Below, one piece after another: positions 53,968 through 63,156 of a stretch of DNA of 64,000 bases. Below the pieces are notes generated by a model, which saw only the letters and a list, made by a program, of their open reading frames with translations, was not told the DNA's origin and did no database searches. Position numbers and translations under genes: made by a program. Source of the stretch: Ruegeria sp. HKCCSA071 (GTDB taxonomy: Bacteria; Pseudomonadota; Alphaproteobacteria; Rhodobacterales; Rhodobacteraceae); the NCBI RefSeq assembly GCF_017872555.1, contig NZ_JAEDOX010000001.1, forward strand, positions 62,001 to 126,000. The letters run 5' to 3'. The number at the start of each line of letters is the position of its first letter. Positions within the stretch are counted from its first letter, which is position 1.

Positions 53968-55770
53968 ATGACAACTAGTGAAGACCACATGCCAGACGTA
54001 TCCGAAGAACACATTGAACGCCTTAAAGAAAATATGGATAAGGTCGAGAAGTTATCGAAGCGCCTGATTGAGGTCATGGCTGTAAAACGGCCCCACACTC
54101 CCGCGCTGGACGGCCCGAATCAAGAGCTTTTCGCACGGGCAGCAAGTGCCTATTGGGCCGAGGCTTGGCAAAATCCCGCCAAATTACTGGAACAGCAGAT
54201 AGAATTCTGGGGTAAGTCAGTGCTGAACTTTGCCGAGGCGCAGAAAGCGCTGACTGCGTCTGACGCGGAAGGCGAAGCACCCAAGCCAGAAGACAAGCGA
54301 TTTTCGAACCCTCTTTGGGAAACTAACCCCTATTTCCGTCTGATCCGCCAGCAATACCAGACCAATGCGCAAGCGATCGCGCAGGCTGTTGCGTCCGTGG
54401 ACGATCTGGATGCCAAGGACAAAAGGCGGCTGCAGTATTTCTCGCAACAAATCGTCGACATGATGGCGCCGACAAATTTCCTGGCGACCAACCCGGATGC
54501 CTTGCAAAAAGCGGTCGAAACCGAGGGCCAGTCACTGATCAAGGGGTTGGAAAACCTTGTGTCAGATCTTGAGGCCAATAACGGAGAACTGGTCGTCAAA
54601 CTGGCAGATGAAAGTGCCTTTGAGGTCGGCGGTAACCTGGCGACGACGCCGGGGGAGGTGGTTTTTCGCAACCGGATGATGGAACTGATTCAGTACAAGC
54701 CGGCGACCGAAACGGTTTATGAGACTCCGATTGTCCTGTTCCCGCCCTGGATCAACAAGTTCTATATTCTGGACCTGAAAGCCCAGAACAGCATGATCAA
54801 ATGGATCACCGAGCAGGGATATACCCTGTTTGTTGTGAGCTGGGTCAATCCGGACGAAAGCTATGCCGAAACAGGCATGGAAGACTACATTCAGGATGGT
54901 TTCCTGACTGCAATCGAGACGGCCAAGAAGATTTGCAAGGTCAAACAGGTCAACGCTGTGGGGTATTGCATCGCGGGCACCACCCTGAGCCTGACGCTGT
55001 CACTGCTGAAACAACGAGGAGACAAGTCGGTCAAATCGGCGACTCTGTTCACCGCATTGACGGATTTTTCCGATCAGGGAGAGTTCACGCCCTTCCTTCA
55101 AAACGATTTTATCGACGGAATCGAAGAAGAAGTGAAAAAGGAAGGTGTTCTGCGGTCGTGGATCATGGCGCGCACAATGTCGTTCCTGAGATCACGTGAC
55201 CTGATTTATGGCCCGGCCATTCGCAGCTATATGATGGGTGAAGTGCCCCCGGCCTTTGATTTGCTGTACTGGAACGGAGACGGGGCCAACCTGCCTGCGA
55301 AAATGGCGGTTGAGTACTTGCGTGGGTTATGTCAGCGCAACGAATTCGCCACCGATGGCTTTGAGTTGCTGGGGCATAAGCTGAAGCTTGGTGACGTTGA
55401 TGTGCCCCTGATGGCCATCACATGCGAAACCGATCACATCGCGGCGTGGAAAGATTGTTATCGCGGTGTGCAAAAGATGGGCTCGCGATCAAAAACTTTC
55501 GTGGTTTCCGAGTCGGGTCATATTGCGGGTATCGTGAACCCGCCCAGCAAGAAAAAGTACGGGCATTACACCAACCCGGATTTGAAACCAGACGCCGCCA
55601 CCTGGTTAAAGGAAGCCGATTTTCATGAAGGGTCATGGTGGCCCATGTGGGATGCTTGGCTGAAGAAACGTTCAGGCAAGCAGGTACCGGCCCGTGAACC
55701 GGGCGATTCGAAGCACCCGAGCCTGGCTGCTGCACCCGGAACGTATGTAGTGGCAAAACCAAACGCCTGA
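53968..55770 (+). CDS. phaC: Class I polyhydroxyalkanoate synthase
   Basis: The 600-residue enzyme polymerises hydroxyacyl-CoA into storage polyester. The lipase-like box GYCIAGTTL supplies Cys334 as nucleophile; Asp489 in CETDHIAAW and His518 in SESGHIAGIVNP complete the triad. The N-terminal PhaC_N domain is present (RAASAYWAEAWQNPAKLLEQ). The length fits class I, which needs no PhaE. ATG 53968 lies downstream of a GGGGGGAAT stretch. Confidence 0.96.
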   Translation: MTTSEDHMPDVSEEHIERLKENMDKVEKLSKRLIEVMAVKRPHTPALDGPNQELFARAASAYWAEAWQNPAKLLEQQIEFWGKSVLNFAEAQKALTASDAEGEAPKPEDKRFSNPLWETNPYFRLIRQQYQTNAQAIAQAVASVDDLDAKDKRRLQYFSQQIVDMMAPTNFLATNPDALQKAVETEGQSLIKGLENLVSDLEANNGELVVKLADESAFEVGGNLATTPGEVVFRNRMMELIQYKPATETVYETPIVLFPPWINKFYILDLKAQNSMIKWITEQGYTLFVVSWVNPDESYAETGMEDYIQDGFLTAIETAKKICKVKQVNAVGYCIAGTTLSLTLSLLKQRGDKSVKSATLFTALTDFSDQGEFTPFLQNDFIDGIEEEVKKEGVLRSWIMARTMSFLRSRDLIYGPAIRSYMMGEVPPAFDLLYWNGDGANLPAKMAVEYLRGLCQRNEFATDGFELLGHKLKLGDVDVPLMAITCETDHIAAWKDCYRGVQKMGSRSKTFVVSESGHIAGIVNPPSKKKYGHYTNPDLKPDAATWLKEADFHEGSWWPMWDAWLKKRSGKQVPAREPGDSKHPSLAAAPGTYVVAKPNA

Positions 55771-55794
55771 TTTCATTCTGAAACTTAATTATTT

Positions 55795-55834
55795 CTGCAG
55801 CGCAGCAAAAAAAACTTGCAATGCTGCGTTGCAG
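55795..55834 (+). promoter_or_regulatory. Two CTGC-N3-GCAG sites upstream of phaP
   Basis: CTGCAGCGCAG (55795-55805) and CTGCGTTGCAG (55824-55834) both match CTGC-N3-GCAG exactly, with centres 29 bases apart. They lie about 70-105 bases before the phasin start. By analogy with Paracoccus and Rhodobacter, PhaR would repress phaP through these and release when PHA accumulates. Confidence 0.78.
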
Positions 55835-55900
55835 CAATCATATTGTCCTCAAGCTGATGAAACCCGGGGTGGGCCCGGACTGGCTAAAAGGATTAAGACA

Positions 55901-56347
55901 ATGGCTAAGACCCAAGACTTTACCGCGATCATGAAAGACATGATGGGTGCATTCCCTGTGGACACAACCGCAATGGAAGGCGCATTCAAATCGACCGCCT
56001 CGCTGAACGAGAAGCTGTCGGGCGTTGCTCTGGAAGCAGCTGAGAAATCGGCAGAGATCTCGAGCAAATGGACCAAAGACACGCTGGCTAAACTGACCGA
56101 GATGTCGAAAGCCAAGGCAGAGCCTGCCGACTACGCAAAAGCAGCAACCGATTTCGCAAGCGCGTCTGCTGAAGTTGCAGCCGAGAACATGGCCGCTTTC
56201 GCAGAAATCGCGAAAAAAGTTCAGACCGAAACCGTCGAACTGCTGATGGCTGCTGGTAAAGAAGCTGCGGAAGAAGCATCCGCCGCTGTAAAAAAAGCAA
56301 CCAACGACGTGACCACAGCCGCTAAAAAAGCTGCTGCTGCGAAGTAA
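55901..56347 (+). CDS. phaP: Phasin family granule-coat protein
   Basis: The 148-residue, Ala/Lys/Glu-rich helical protein (FTAIMKDMMGAFPVDTTAME, FASASAEVAAENMAAFAEIA, ending in a KKAAAAK tail) is a phasin that covers polyhydroxyalkanoate granules. The start is ATG 55901 after AAGGA. It follows phaC and two PhaR-type sites, and a strong terminator follows. Confidence 0.9.
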   Translation: MAKTQDFTAIMKDMMGAFPVDTTAMEGAFKSTASLNEKLSGVALEAAEKSAEISSKWTKDTLAKLTEMSKAKAEPADYAKAATDFASASAEVAAENMAAFAEIAKKVQTETVELLMAAGKEAAEEASAAVKKATNDVTTAAKKAAAAK

Positions 56348-56396
56348 GAAAAGTCAGCGAAACGCACCCGACCCTCCCTATAGGTGCAATCGCGTT

Positions 56397-56427
56397 GGGC
56401 AGGTCCATTGACCTGCCCTTTCTTTTT
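56397..56427 (+). terminator. Intrinsic terminator after phaP
   Basis: GGGCAGGTC and GACCTGCCC form a perfect 9-bp stem with a CATT loop, followed by TTTCTTTTT. Confidence 0.93.
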
Positions 56428-56430
56428 GTG

Positions 56431-56461
56431 CTGCACTCGCATAACCTGTGCTGCAACGCAT
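56431..56461 (+). promoter_or_regulatory. Degenerate PhaR-type sites upstream of phaR
   Basis: CTGCACTCGCAT (56431-56442) and CTGCAACGCAT (56451-56461) each match CTGC-N3/4-GCAG except in the last base. They begin 20 bases apart and end 22 bases before the phaR start, consistent with weaker autoregulation. Confidence 0.45.
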
Positions 56462-56482
56462 CATCCTTGGGGAGGGAACCCG

Positions 56483-57034
56483 GTGTCGGACCAAGAAAAA
56501 CCGCTGCTGATCAAGCGCTATGCCAGCCGTCGGCTGTATAACACCGAGACCAGCGATTACGTGACGCTCGAAGATATCGCGGGGTTCATCCGCGACGGGC
56601 GCGAAGTACAGATTATCGACCTGAAGTCCGGCGACGACCTGACACGGCAGTATCTGCTGCAAATCATTGCCGAACATGAAAGCCGCGGCGAGAATGTGCT
56701 GCCTGTCAATGTTCTTAACGACCTGGTGCGCAGTTACATGCTGCCGGGCGGAGGCATGATGCCACAATTCCTGCAAAGCTCGTTCGAGATGCTGCGCGAA
56801 AGCCAAAGCAAGATGATGGAAAACATGAATGCCATGAACCCGATGTCTCAGATGCCGGGTTTTGACGCGTTGCAAGCACAGCAGCAGGCATTTTTGAAGG
56901 CTATGACAGGTGGGTTGTCTGGCAGATGGTCCTCGCCAGAGAAGGAAAGCGAAAAGTCAAAGCCGAAAGAGGATCTTGACGATATCAAGAAGCAGTTAGC
57001 TGAACTACAACAGAAGCTTTCAAAGCTAAATTGA
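56483..57034 (+). CDS. phaR: Polyhydroxyalkanoate synthesis repressor PhaR
   Basis: A GTG at 56483, nine bases after GGGGAGGG, starts a 183-residue protein. The N-terminal PHB_acc_N domain (LLIKRYASRRLYNTETSDYV and DIAGFIRDGREVQIID) binds DNA, then a PHB_acc repeat and a Met/Gln-rich linker that can interact with PHA, and a C-terminal coiled coil (DLDDIKKQLAELQQKLSKL). It senses PHA and controls phaP. Confidence 0.95.
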   Translation: MSDQEKPLLIKRYASRRLYNTETSDYVTLEDIAGFIRDGREVQIIDLKSGDDLTRQYLLQIIAEHESRGENVLPVNVLNDLVRSYMLPGGGMMPQFLQSSFEMLRESQSKMMENMNAMNPMSQMPGFDALQAQQQAFLKAMTGGLSGRWSSPEKESEKSKPKEDLDDIKKQLAELQQKLSKLN

Positions 57035-57051
57035 ATTGAGCCCGAGTATAA

Positions 57052-57076
57052 GGCCCACCAATTAAGTGGGCCAGTT
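57052..57076 (+). terminator. Intrinsic terminator after phaR
   Basis: GGCCCAC and GTGGGCC pair around CAATTAA, followed by AGTTTT. Confidence 0.8.
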
Positions 57077-57082
57077 TTAGTC

Positions 57083-58297
57083 TCAGGTGCCGTAGACCGG
57101 CATTGGGCCGGTCACTTCGCCGACGGCGGCCAGCAGAATATCCGCGATCACGTCCAGCTCTGCGCGTGTCAGGCGTACGGGCAGTCGGACGTCACACGCT
57201 TTCATCAGCATGTCACGTGTTTGCGGCAGCTCGAACGTTTCCGGCAGGAATTGCCAGTTCCAGAAGGCGCGTGCATTGTCCTGGCTCAGGCCAAAGACCT
57301 GAACTTTGACGCCGCGCGCCTCGGCTGCGGCGGCAAATGCGCGAATCTCGTGTTCCTGCAACCCAACCAGATTGAACTGAATCGAATCCGGCGCGCGCTG
57401 CTCGGGGGGCAGTGGCGCGGGCACGTCGATATGGGGTGAGGTATTCAAGCGCCCGGCAACATAGTCGTGGTTCGCCAGACCATCGCGGACACGACGGGCC
57501 AGTTCCGGGATCTGCGGGCGGATCACAGCAGCGCTCAGGTTGTTCAAACGCAGGTTATAAAGCGGCAGCTTGTTCTGCCAGCGGACGAAGGCCTCTTCCA
57601 ACTCGGGCGAGTTGTCACCGTGCGGTCCTTTGTGTTTCTTCCAGTTATGTTCGTACGCGCCCGACATGATGACGGCACGGGCCACCAGATCAGCATCGTT
57701 TGAGATCAGAATACCGCCTTCGCCCGCATTGATCATCTTGTAGGACTGAAACGAGAAACAGCCGACCTTGCCGATGGTGCCGATATTTTTGCCATGCCAG
57801 GTTGTGCCCAGCGAATGTGCGGCGTCTTCGATCACCGGGATGTCACGCGCGTCACACAGCGCCATGATCGCGTCCATATCAGATGTGTGGCCGCGCATGT
57901 GGCTGATGATCACCGCCTGAACACTATCCAACTTGGCCTCGAAATCGGCCATGTCGATGCGATAATTCTCACCTACTTCGCACAGAACCGGAATGCAGTC
58001 CGCGTGGATGACTGACGAGGGAACCGCCGCAAAAGTGAAGCCGGGGATCAAGACGCGCGCATCGCGCGGCAGACCCAGTGCCTTGAGCGACAGGAACAGC
58101 GCAGCAGAGCAGGATGAAACAGCGAGAGCGTATTTTGTGCCCAGCAGTTCGGCAAACTCGGCCTCCAGCAAAGCCACCGGGGCATCTTGCGGGGCGGTAT
58201 AGCGAAACAAGTCGCCCGACTGCATCAGGGCGTCGATGGCTTCTTTTGCTGCTTCTGGGATGGGTTCGGCGTCATGAACGTTTGGTGGAAGCGTCAT
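57083..58297 (-). CDS. DegT/DnrJ/EryC1/StrS-family aminotransferase
   Basis: The 404-residue PLP protein has the family lysine in CFSFQSYKMINAGEGGIL, the segment DAAHSLGTTWHGKNIG and the N-terminal region ELLGTKYALAVSSCSAALF. Members transaminate sugar nucleotides or act as regulators of amine biosynthesis. No sugar biosynthesis genes are adjacent, and it follows the puu-like operon by 113 bases on the same strand, so a link to polyamine or amine metabolism is possible but unproven. Confidence 0.85.
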   Translation of the reverse strand: MTLPPNVHDAEPIPEAAKEAIDALMQSGDLFRYTAPQDAPVALLEAEFAELLGTKYALAVSSCSAALFLSLKALGLPRDARVLIPGFTFAAVPSSVIHADCIPVLCEVGENYRIDMADFEAKLDSVQAVIISHMRGHTSDMDAIMALCDARDIPVIEDAAHSLGTTWHGKNIGTIGKVGCFSFQSYKMINAGEGGILISNDADLVARAVIMSGAYEHNWKKHKGPHGDNSPELEEAFVRWQNKLPLYNLRLNNLSAAVIRPQIPELARRVRDGLANHDYVAGRLNTSPHIDVPAPLPPEQRAPDSIQFNLVGLQEHEIRAFAAAAEARGVKVQVFGLSQDNARAFWNWQFLPETFELPQTRDMLMKACDVRLPVRLTRAELDVIADILLAAVGEVTGPMPVYGT

Positions 58298-58410
58298 ATT
58301 TGGATTTCCCGAATTCTATCTTTGGTAAAGATAAAGCTATTCAGGTGGCAATCCAAGCCCTCAATCGCCGTGCCAGCGAAAATTTACCAACTTGTCACAA
58401 GTAACGTGGA

Positions 58411-59715
58411 TCAGATCCCAAGCCGGTCTCGCATGGCGAACCATGTCATTGCCAGCACGAGCAGCGGGTTGCGTAGGGCGGAACCGCCGGGGAAAGGCAG
58501 GGTTGGCACGCGGGCCATTGTATCGAACCCTTCTGCCTGCCCCTGTATGGCCAGTGCCATCAGTTGCCCGGCGTGGGTCGCGGTGCCTACACCATGGCCG
58601 GAATAGCCGGAAGCAGACAGAATATTGGGTGCGACACGTACCAGATAAGGCATCCGCCGCATGGTAATGGCCAGAGTTCCACCCCATGCGTAATCGATTT
58701 TGACATCGCGCAGATGTGGGAAAATCTCGGTCATCGGCTTGCGGACCTTCGCCGCGACATCCGCAGGAAAACGATAGCCATAACTTTCGCCGCCACCGAA
58801 TAGAAGCCGGCCATCGGCGCTGAGGCGGAAATAGTTCACCACGAACTTGGTATCCGCGACCGCGACATCCTGAGTCAGGACCCGCACAGCCTCGCTGCCA
58901 AGGGGTTCGGTCGCTGCGATGAAGTTGTTGATAGGCATGACACGGGCCGCGACGGTACGGTTGAGATTGCCAAGATAGCCATTGCAGGCCAGCACAACAT
59001 GGTCGGCCCTTACGTTCCCCTTGGCGGTCCGGATCAGCGCAGGCTGGGTTTCGTCAATATCGATGACTTCGGTGCCCTCAAAGATGCGAACACCCGCTTT
59101 GGCCGCAGCCTGCGCCAACCCCAGCGCAAAGTTCAATGGGTGCAGATGAGCGGCCCCCATGTCCACATACCCGCCCTTGTAAGCGGGTGAGGGGCACAGT
59201 TTGTGGCCTTCGTCTTCATCCAGTAGCTTGATCTGATCATAGTGATACCGGTCGGACAGATGGCCTGCATGGTTATGCAGCTCTTTTCGTTCTGAAGCTG
59301 ACAGACCCAGAACCGCGACGCCGGGTTGCAAGTCGCACGCGATCTGATGCTTGGCGATCAGTGACTTGACCAGATCCTTGGCGTCTTCGGCCAACTCCCA
59401 CAGCTTTGCGGCATCCGCGTCTCCGACAAGACGCTCGAGGTCTTCCTGATCCATCCGCTGCGCGCTGCCCAGTTGGCCACCATTGCGCCCTGAGGCACCA
59501 AATCCGACACGGTGGGCTTCAAGCAGAACGACATCTAACCCCGCCTCGGCCAGATGCAATGCTGCGGACAGGCCTGTGTAGCCGCCGCCCACAACGCAGA
59601 CATCCGCCGTAATATCTTCGGCCAAAACAGGAAAGCGTTCTGTTGGGTTTGCCGTCGCGGCATACCAGCTGGCAGGGTATTCGCCCTTGCGGTCATTGGA
59701 ATAGAGCAGGTTCAC
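58411..59715 (-). CDS. FAD-dependent oxidase, gamma-glutamylputrescine oxidase-like
   Basis: From a GTG at 59715 the protein has 434 residues. The DAO-family FAD motif is DVCVVGGGYTGLSAALHLAE with a following FGASGRNGGQL. The middle carries GAAHLHPLNFALGLAQAAA. This is the PuuB group, which oxidises gamma-glutamylputrescine to gamma-glutamyl-aminobutyraldehyde. It starts 8 bases after the glutamine synthetase homologue stop, so it is the last gene of the operon. Confidence 0.85.
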   Translation of the reverse strand: MNLLYSNDRKGEYPASWYAATANPTERFPVLAEDITADVCVVGGGYTGLSAALHLAEAGLDVVLLEAHRVGFGASGRNGGQLGSAQRMDQEDLERLVGDADAAKLWELAEDAKDLVKSLIAKHQIACDLQPGVAVLGLSASERKELHNHAGHLSDRYHYDQIKLLDEDEGHKLCPSPAYKGGYVDMGAAHLHPLNFALGLAQAAAKAGVRIFEGTEVIDIDETQPALIRTAKGNVRADHVVLACNGYLGNLNRTVAARVMPINNFIAATEPLGSEAVRVLTQDVAVADTKFVVNYFRLSADGRLLFGGGESYGYRFPADVAAKVRKPMTEIFPHLRDVKIDYAWGGTLAITMRRMPYLVRVAPNILSASGYSGHGVGTATHAGQLMALAIQGQAEGFDTMARVPTLPFPGGSALRNPLLVLAMTWFAMRDRLGI

Positions 59716-59723
59716 GAAAAGTC

Positions 59724-61082
59724 TCAGACGTTGATCAGCAGATGTTCCCGTTCCCACGGAGAGATGACCTGCAGAAATTCTTCATACTCGGCCCGTTTCA
59801 CGATGCCATAGACACGGGCAAACTCGGGGCCAAGGATTTCGTGCAGGGCTGTGGCTTCGTCAAACAGATCCAGCGCATCGCCCATGACCTGCGGGATATC
59901 CCCTTCGCCTTCATAGGCGTCACCATAGAATTGACGACGCGGACGCTCCTGTTCGACCAGACCCAGATAGCCGCACGCCAGCGACAGGGCGATGCCCAGA
60001 TACGGGTTGCAATCCATACCGGCGATGCGGTTTTCGACACGGCGCGATTCAGGTCCGGACAGAGGAACGCGAATGCCTGTAGTGCGGTTGTCGCGGGCCC
60101 ATTCCAGATTGATCGGTGCGGCGTGGTCCTTCACGTAGCGACGATAGGAGTTCACATAGGGTGCCATCACGGCCAGACCGGCGGGCAGATGGTTCTGCAA
60201 CCCGGCAATGAAGTGATAGAATGCGTCCGTTTCGCCGCCCTGCGGGCCCGAGAAGATGTTCTGTCCAGTCTCCATGTCGATAATCGAGTGATGGATATGC
60301 ATGGCCGAGCCCGGCTCTTCCTCGATCGGTTTGGCCATGAAGGTTGCAAAACAATTGTGCCGCAATGCCGCCTCGCGGATCAGGCGTTTGAAGTAGAATA
60401 CCTCATCAGCAAGTTTGACCGGGTTGCCGTGGCGCAGGTTGATCTCCAACTGACCCGCACCGCCTTCCTGGGTGATGCCATCGATTTCGAACCCCTGATG
60501 TTCGGCAAAGTCATAGATATCGTCGATGACCGGGCCGAACTCGTCCACCGCAGTCATCGAATACGCCTGCCGCGCCGCAGCCGGGCGGCCAGAACGCCCC
60601 ATCATCGGCTTGATTTCCTGTGCGGGATCGACGTTGGGGGCGACCAGAAAGAACTCCATCTCTGGCGCAACAACCGGTTTCCAGCCTCGGTTGTGATACA
60701 GCTGGACCACGCGTTTCAACACGTTGCGTGGGCTATAAGGGATCGGATCACCATCCCGGTCATAGGCGTCGTGGATCACCTGCAGCGTCCAGTCCCCGGT
60801 CCAGGGCGCGGCTGAAGCCGTCGAATAGTCGGGCTTTAGGATCATGTCCTTTTCGATGAACCCATCGTCACCTGCGGCTTCACCCCAGTCCCCCGTGATG
60901 GTCTGGAAGAAGATGCTGTCGGGCAAGTGAAAGTAGGCTTGCTTGGCAAATTTCGTGGCAGGCACGGCCTTGCCGCGTGCAATTCCGGGAAGGTCCGAGA
61001 TGATACACTCAACCTCGTCCAGCCGCTGTCCGTGGAAATAGGCTTTGGCGGCTTCCGGCAGTTTATCAGTCCAATCAGCCAT
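59724..61082 (-). CDS. Glutamine synthetase family protein, gamma-glutamylputrescine synthetase-like
   Basis: This 452-residue protein has a GS fold (IISDLPGIARGKAVP, GAGQLEINLRHGNPVKLADE, FMAKPIEEEPGSAMHIHHSI, ENRIAGMDCNPYLGIA), with the metal ligands of the glutamate-ammonia ligase active site. It is shorter in the N-terminal beta-grasp and differs from GlnA in loop sequence, as in PuuA-type enzymes that ligate glutamate to amines. Its ATG overlaps the amidotransferase stop. Confidence 0.85.
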   Translation of the reverse strand: MADWTDKLPEAAKAYFHGQRLDEVECIISDLPGIARGKAVPATKFAKQAYFHLPDSIFFQTITGDWGEAAGDDGFIEKDMILKPDYSTASAAPWTGDWTLQVIHDAYDRDGDPIPYSPRNVLKRVVQLYHNRGWKPVVAPEMEFFLVAPNVDPAQEIKPMMGRSGRPAAARQAYSMTAVDEFGPVIDDIYDFAEHQGFEIDGITQEGGAGQLEINLRHGNPVKLADEVFYFKRLIREAALRHNCFATFMAKPIEEEPGSAMHIHHSIIDMETGQNIFSGPQGGETDAFYHFIAGLQNHLPAGLAVMAPYVNSYRRYVKDHAAPINLEWARDNRTTGIRVPLSGPESRRVENRIAGMDCNPYLGIALSLACGYLGLVEQERPRRQFYGDAYEGEGDIPQVMGDALDLFDEATALHEILGPEFARVYGIVKRAEYEEFLQVISPWEREHLLINV

Positions 61083-61762
61083 CAGGCTCTCTCTTTCTTT
61101 AAAAACTCGGCCATATGGCGCGCGATTGTGGCGTTGTCATCCGGGGCGGTCTCGCGATTTGCAGCTTCGCGCATCAGGTCTTCGGGGACGACGCCTTTCC
61201 CCCGTGTGCGCATCAGGCCCGCGACAAACCCATTGGTGAATTCAGGGTGGGCCTGAACCGTCCAGATCGTGTCTCCATAAGCCAGCATAGCGTTTTCGCA
61301 AAATGCGTTCTGACCCAAAACGCGCGCCCCTTCGGGCAGCGCGACAACCTGATCCTGATGCCAGGCATTCAGCCAGACTGTGTTGCCGTCATATTCGTAT
61401 TCAGTGCGTCCGACGGCCCATCCGCCCGAGAATTTCTCGACCTTGCCGCCCAGTGCCTGCGCGATGATCTGATGTCCAAAGCATACGCCGATCAGTGGCT
61501 TTCCGCTTTGCTGAATCTCTCTGACCAAGTCTTCCAGTGGGGCGATCCACGGCAGGTCTTCGTACGCGCCGTGGCGCGAACCGGTAATGACCCAGCCATC
61601 TGCGTCATATGCGCCGCCTGGGAATATGCCGTCGACCACGGCAAAGGTCTGGAACTCAAATCCGTTGCCACCGAGAAGTTCAGGAAACAGCTCATCATAG
61701 TCGCCAAATTCGCCATGCAAGGCATCTGGTGTGTGGCCGGTTTGTAAAATGCCGATTTTCAT
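61082..61762 (-). CDS. Class I glutamine amidotransferase-like protein
   Basis: The 226-residue protein has the nucleophile elbow IGVCFGHQII (Cys94), a His-Glu pair in TVQAHPEFTNG, and the N-terminal ILQTGHTPDAL. It is of the GATase_1 (PF00117) type rather than the C26 peptidase family of PuuD, yet it occupies the PuuD position and may hydrolyse gamma-glutamyl products. It begins 60 bases after the second GS gene, with a palindrome between. Confidence 0.83.
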   Translation of the reverse strand: MKIGILQTGHTPDALHGEFGDYDELFPELLGGNGFEFQTFAVVDGIFPGGAYDADGWVITGSRHGAYEDLPWIAPLEDLVREIQQSGKPLIGVCFGHQIIAQALGGKVEKFSGGWAVGRTEYEYDGNTVWLNAWHQDQVVALPEGARVLGQNAFCENAMLAYGDTIWTVQAHPEFTNGFVAGLMRTRGKGVVPEDLMREAANRETAPDDNATIARHMAEFLKKERA

Positions 61763-61771
61763 GTGTCACCA

Positions 61772-61785
61772 AATTTGATCAAATT
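61772..61785. promoter_or_regulatory. Palindrome before the amidotransferase gene
   Basis: AATTTGATCAAATT, a perfect 14-bp palindrome, ends 10 bases upstream of the start. The same core TTTGATCAAA stands before the second glutamine synthetase gene. Confidence 0.65.
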
Positions 61786-61821
61786 CACTCTAGCTGAGTC
61801 CCAATGAGGCGGCAAGGGGGG

Positions 61822-63156
61822 TCAAACCGCCTCGAGATAGCTCAGCCAGTGATCTTCAGGAGTGATGCGCTCAAATCGTTCAACTTCCTGTCGCTTGGTC
61901 ATGGTCAGGTACTGGATCAGGTCAGCCGAAAAAAGTCGGGAGACCAGGGGGTCGGTCTCAAACCTGTCAATTGCGGCCGCCCAATCCGGCATCAGTTGCG
62001 GCAGATCTTCGATATCGTAGGCATTGCCTGTAATTGGGGCAGGGGGCTGCAAGCCGTCTTCGACTCCAACAAGGGCTGCGCCCAAAACCGCCGCTAACAT
62101 CAGGTAAGGGTTTATGTCTCCACCTGCAACGCGGTGTTCGATGCGCCGCGCTGCCGGTGCTCCGCCCGGGATGCGAATTGCGGCTGTTCTGTTCTCATAG
62201 GCCCAGCAGGCCCCGGTCGGTGCATGCGCGCCCGGTACAAGCCGTGTGTATGAGTTGCCATGCGGAGCAAAAATCAACGTGCTGCCTGGCATGGCTGCCA
62301 CACAACCCGCGACGGCGGAATGCAGAATGTCGGTCCCTTCAGGCCCGCCATTGTCAAACACATTGCGCCCACGTTGGTCCAGCACCGAGAAATGCACATG
62401 CATCCCATTGCCCGCGTCATCGGCATAGGGTTTTGACATGAATGTTGCGGCAAACCCGTGTTTGCGCGCCAGGCCGCGTGTCAACGCCTTGAAAAGCCAC
62501 GTATCGTCGGCACAGCGCAAGGCATCCTGATGATTCAGGTTGATCTCGAACTGGCCAACGCCACTTTCCGAGATGGCGGTTTGCGCGGGGATGTCCATGG
62601 CGGCGCAGCCATCGTAGAGGTCTGTAAAGAAATCCTCGAACGCATCCATTTCAGCGACCGACAGAACGGACTCATGTAACAAACGGCGTCCGGTGATCGG
62701 GTTCAACGGAGGTTGCGGTTGCGCACCCGAAGCATCGATGAGCGTGAATTCCAGTTCGGTCGCCGCGACGACCGACCAACCGCGTTTGGCATATCGGTCA
62801 AGAATGGCAGACAGAGCGTGACGCGGATCACCCGCAAACGGAGTGCCTGCATCGTCATACAAGCTCATCGGAACCAGCGCCGTTTCTTTCGGAAGCCAGG
62901 GGACAGGCACAGGACCCCGGTTGGTTGGGCGCAACACACCATCCGCATCGCCGGTTTCAAACACCAGCGGGCTGCCGTGAATGTCCGCACCCCAGAGATC
63001 GACATTGAGCGCCGAGAACGGCATGCGCACGGCGCCTTTTTCCAGCTTTCCCGCATATTCAGGGGGCACGCGCTTGCCCCGCATCTGACCGTTCAGGTCA
63101 CAGGCAGTCACACGAAAACTGTGCAGGGCGCTCAGGTCCATCGGGGGCTCCGTCAA
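61822..63156 (-). CDS. Second glutamine synthetase family protein
   Basis: This 444-residue GS-fold protein (SFRVTACDLNGQMRGKRVP, GVGQFEINLNHQDALRCADD, ENRTAAIRIPGGAPAARRIE, HRVAGGDINPYLML) is a paralogue of the GS at 59724-61082. Both carry the glutamate-binding and metal-ligand motifs. It is the first gene of the operon. Polyamine or ethanolamine gamma-glutamylation are the most probable reactions; ordinary ammonia-assimilating GlnA is less likely because of length and context. Confidence 0.82.
   Translation of the reverse strand: MTEPPMDLSALHSFRVTACDLNGQMRGKRVPPEYAGKLEKGAVRMPFSALNVDLWGADIHGSPLVFETGDADGVLRPTNRGPVPVPWLPKETALVPMSLYDDAGTPFAGDPRHALSAILDRYAKRGWSVVAATELEFTLIDASGAQPQPPLNPITGRRLLHESVLSVAEMDAFEDFFTDLYDGCAAMDIPAQTAISESGVGQFEINLNHQDALRCADDTWLFKALTRGLARKHGFAATFMSKPYADDAGNGMHVHFSVLDQRGRNVFDNGGPEGTDILHSAVAGCVAAMPGSTLIFAPHGNSYTRLVPGAHAPTGACWAYENRTAAIRIPGGAPAARRIEHRVAGGDINPYLMLAAVLGAALVGVEDGLQPPAPITGNAYDIEDLPQLMPDWAAAIDRFETDPLVSRLFSADLIQYLTMTKRQEVERFERITPEDHWLSYLEAV

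Noticed and set aside
59643..60815. 390-codon plus-strand open frame opposite the glutamine synthetase homologue
   Set aside because: Antisense shadow of a well-supported gene; no motif or start signal.
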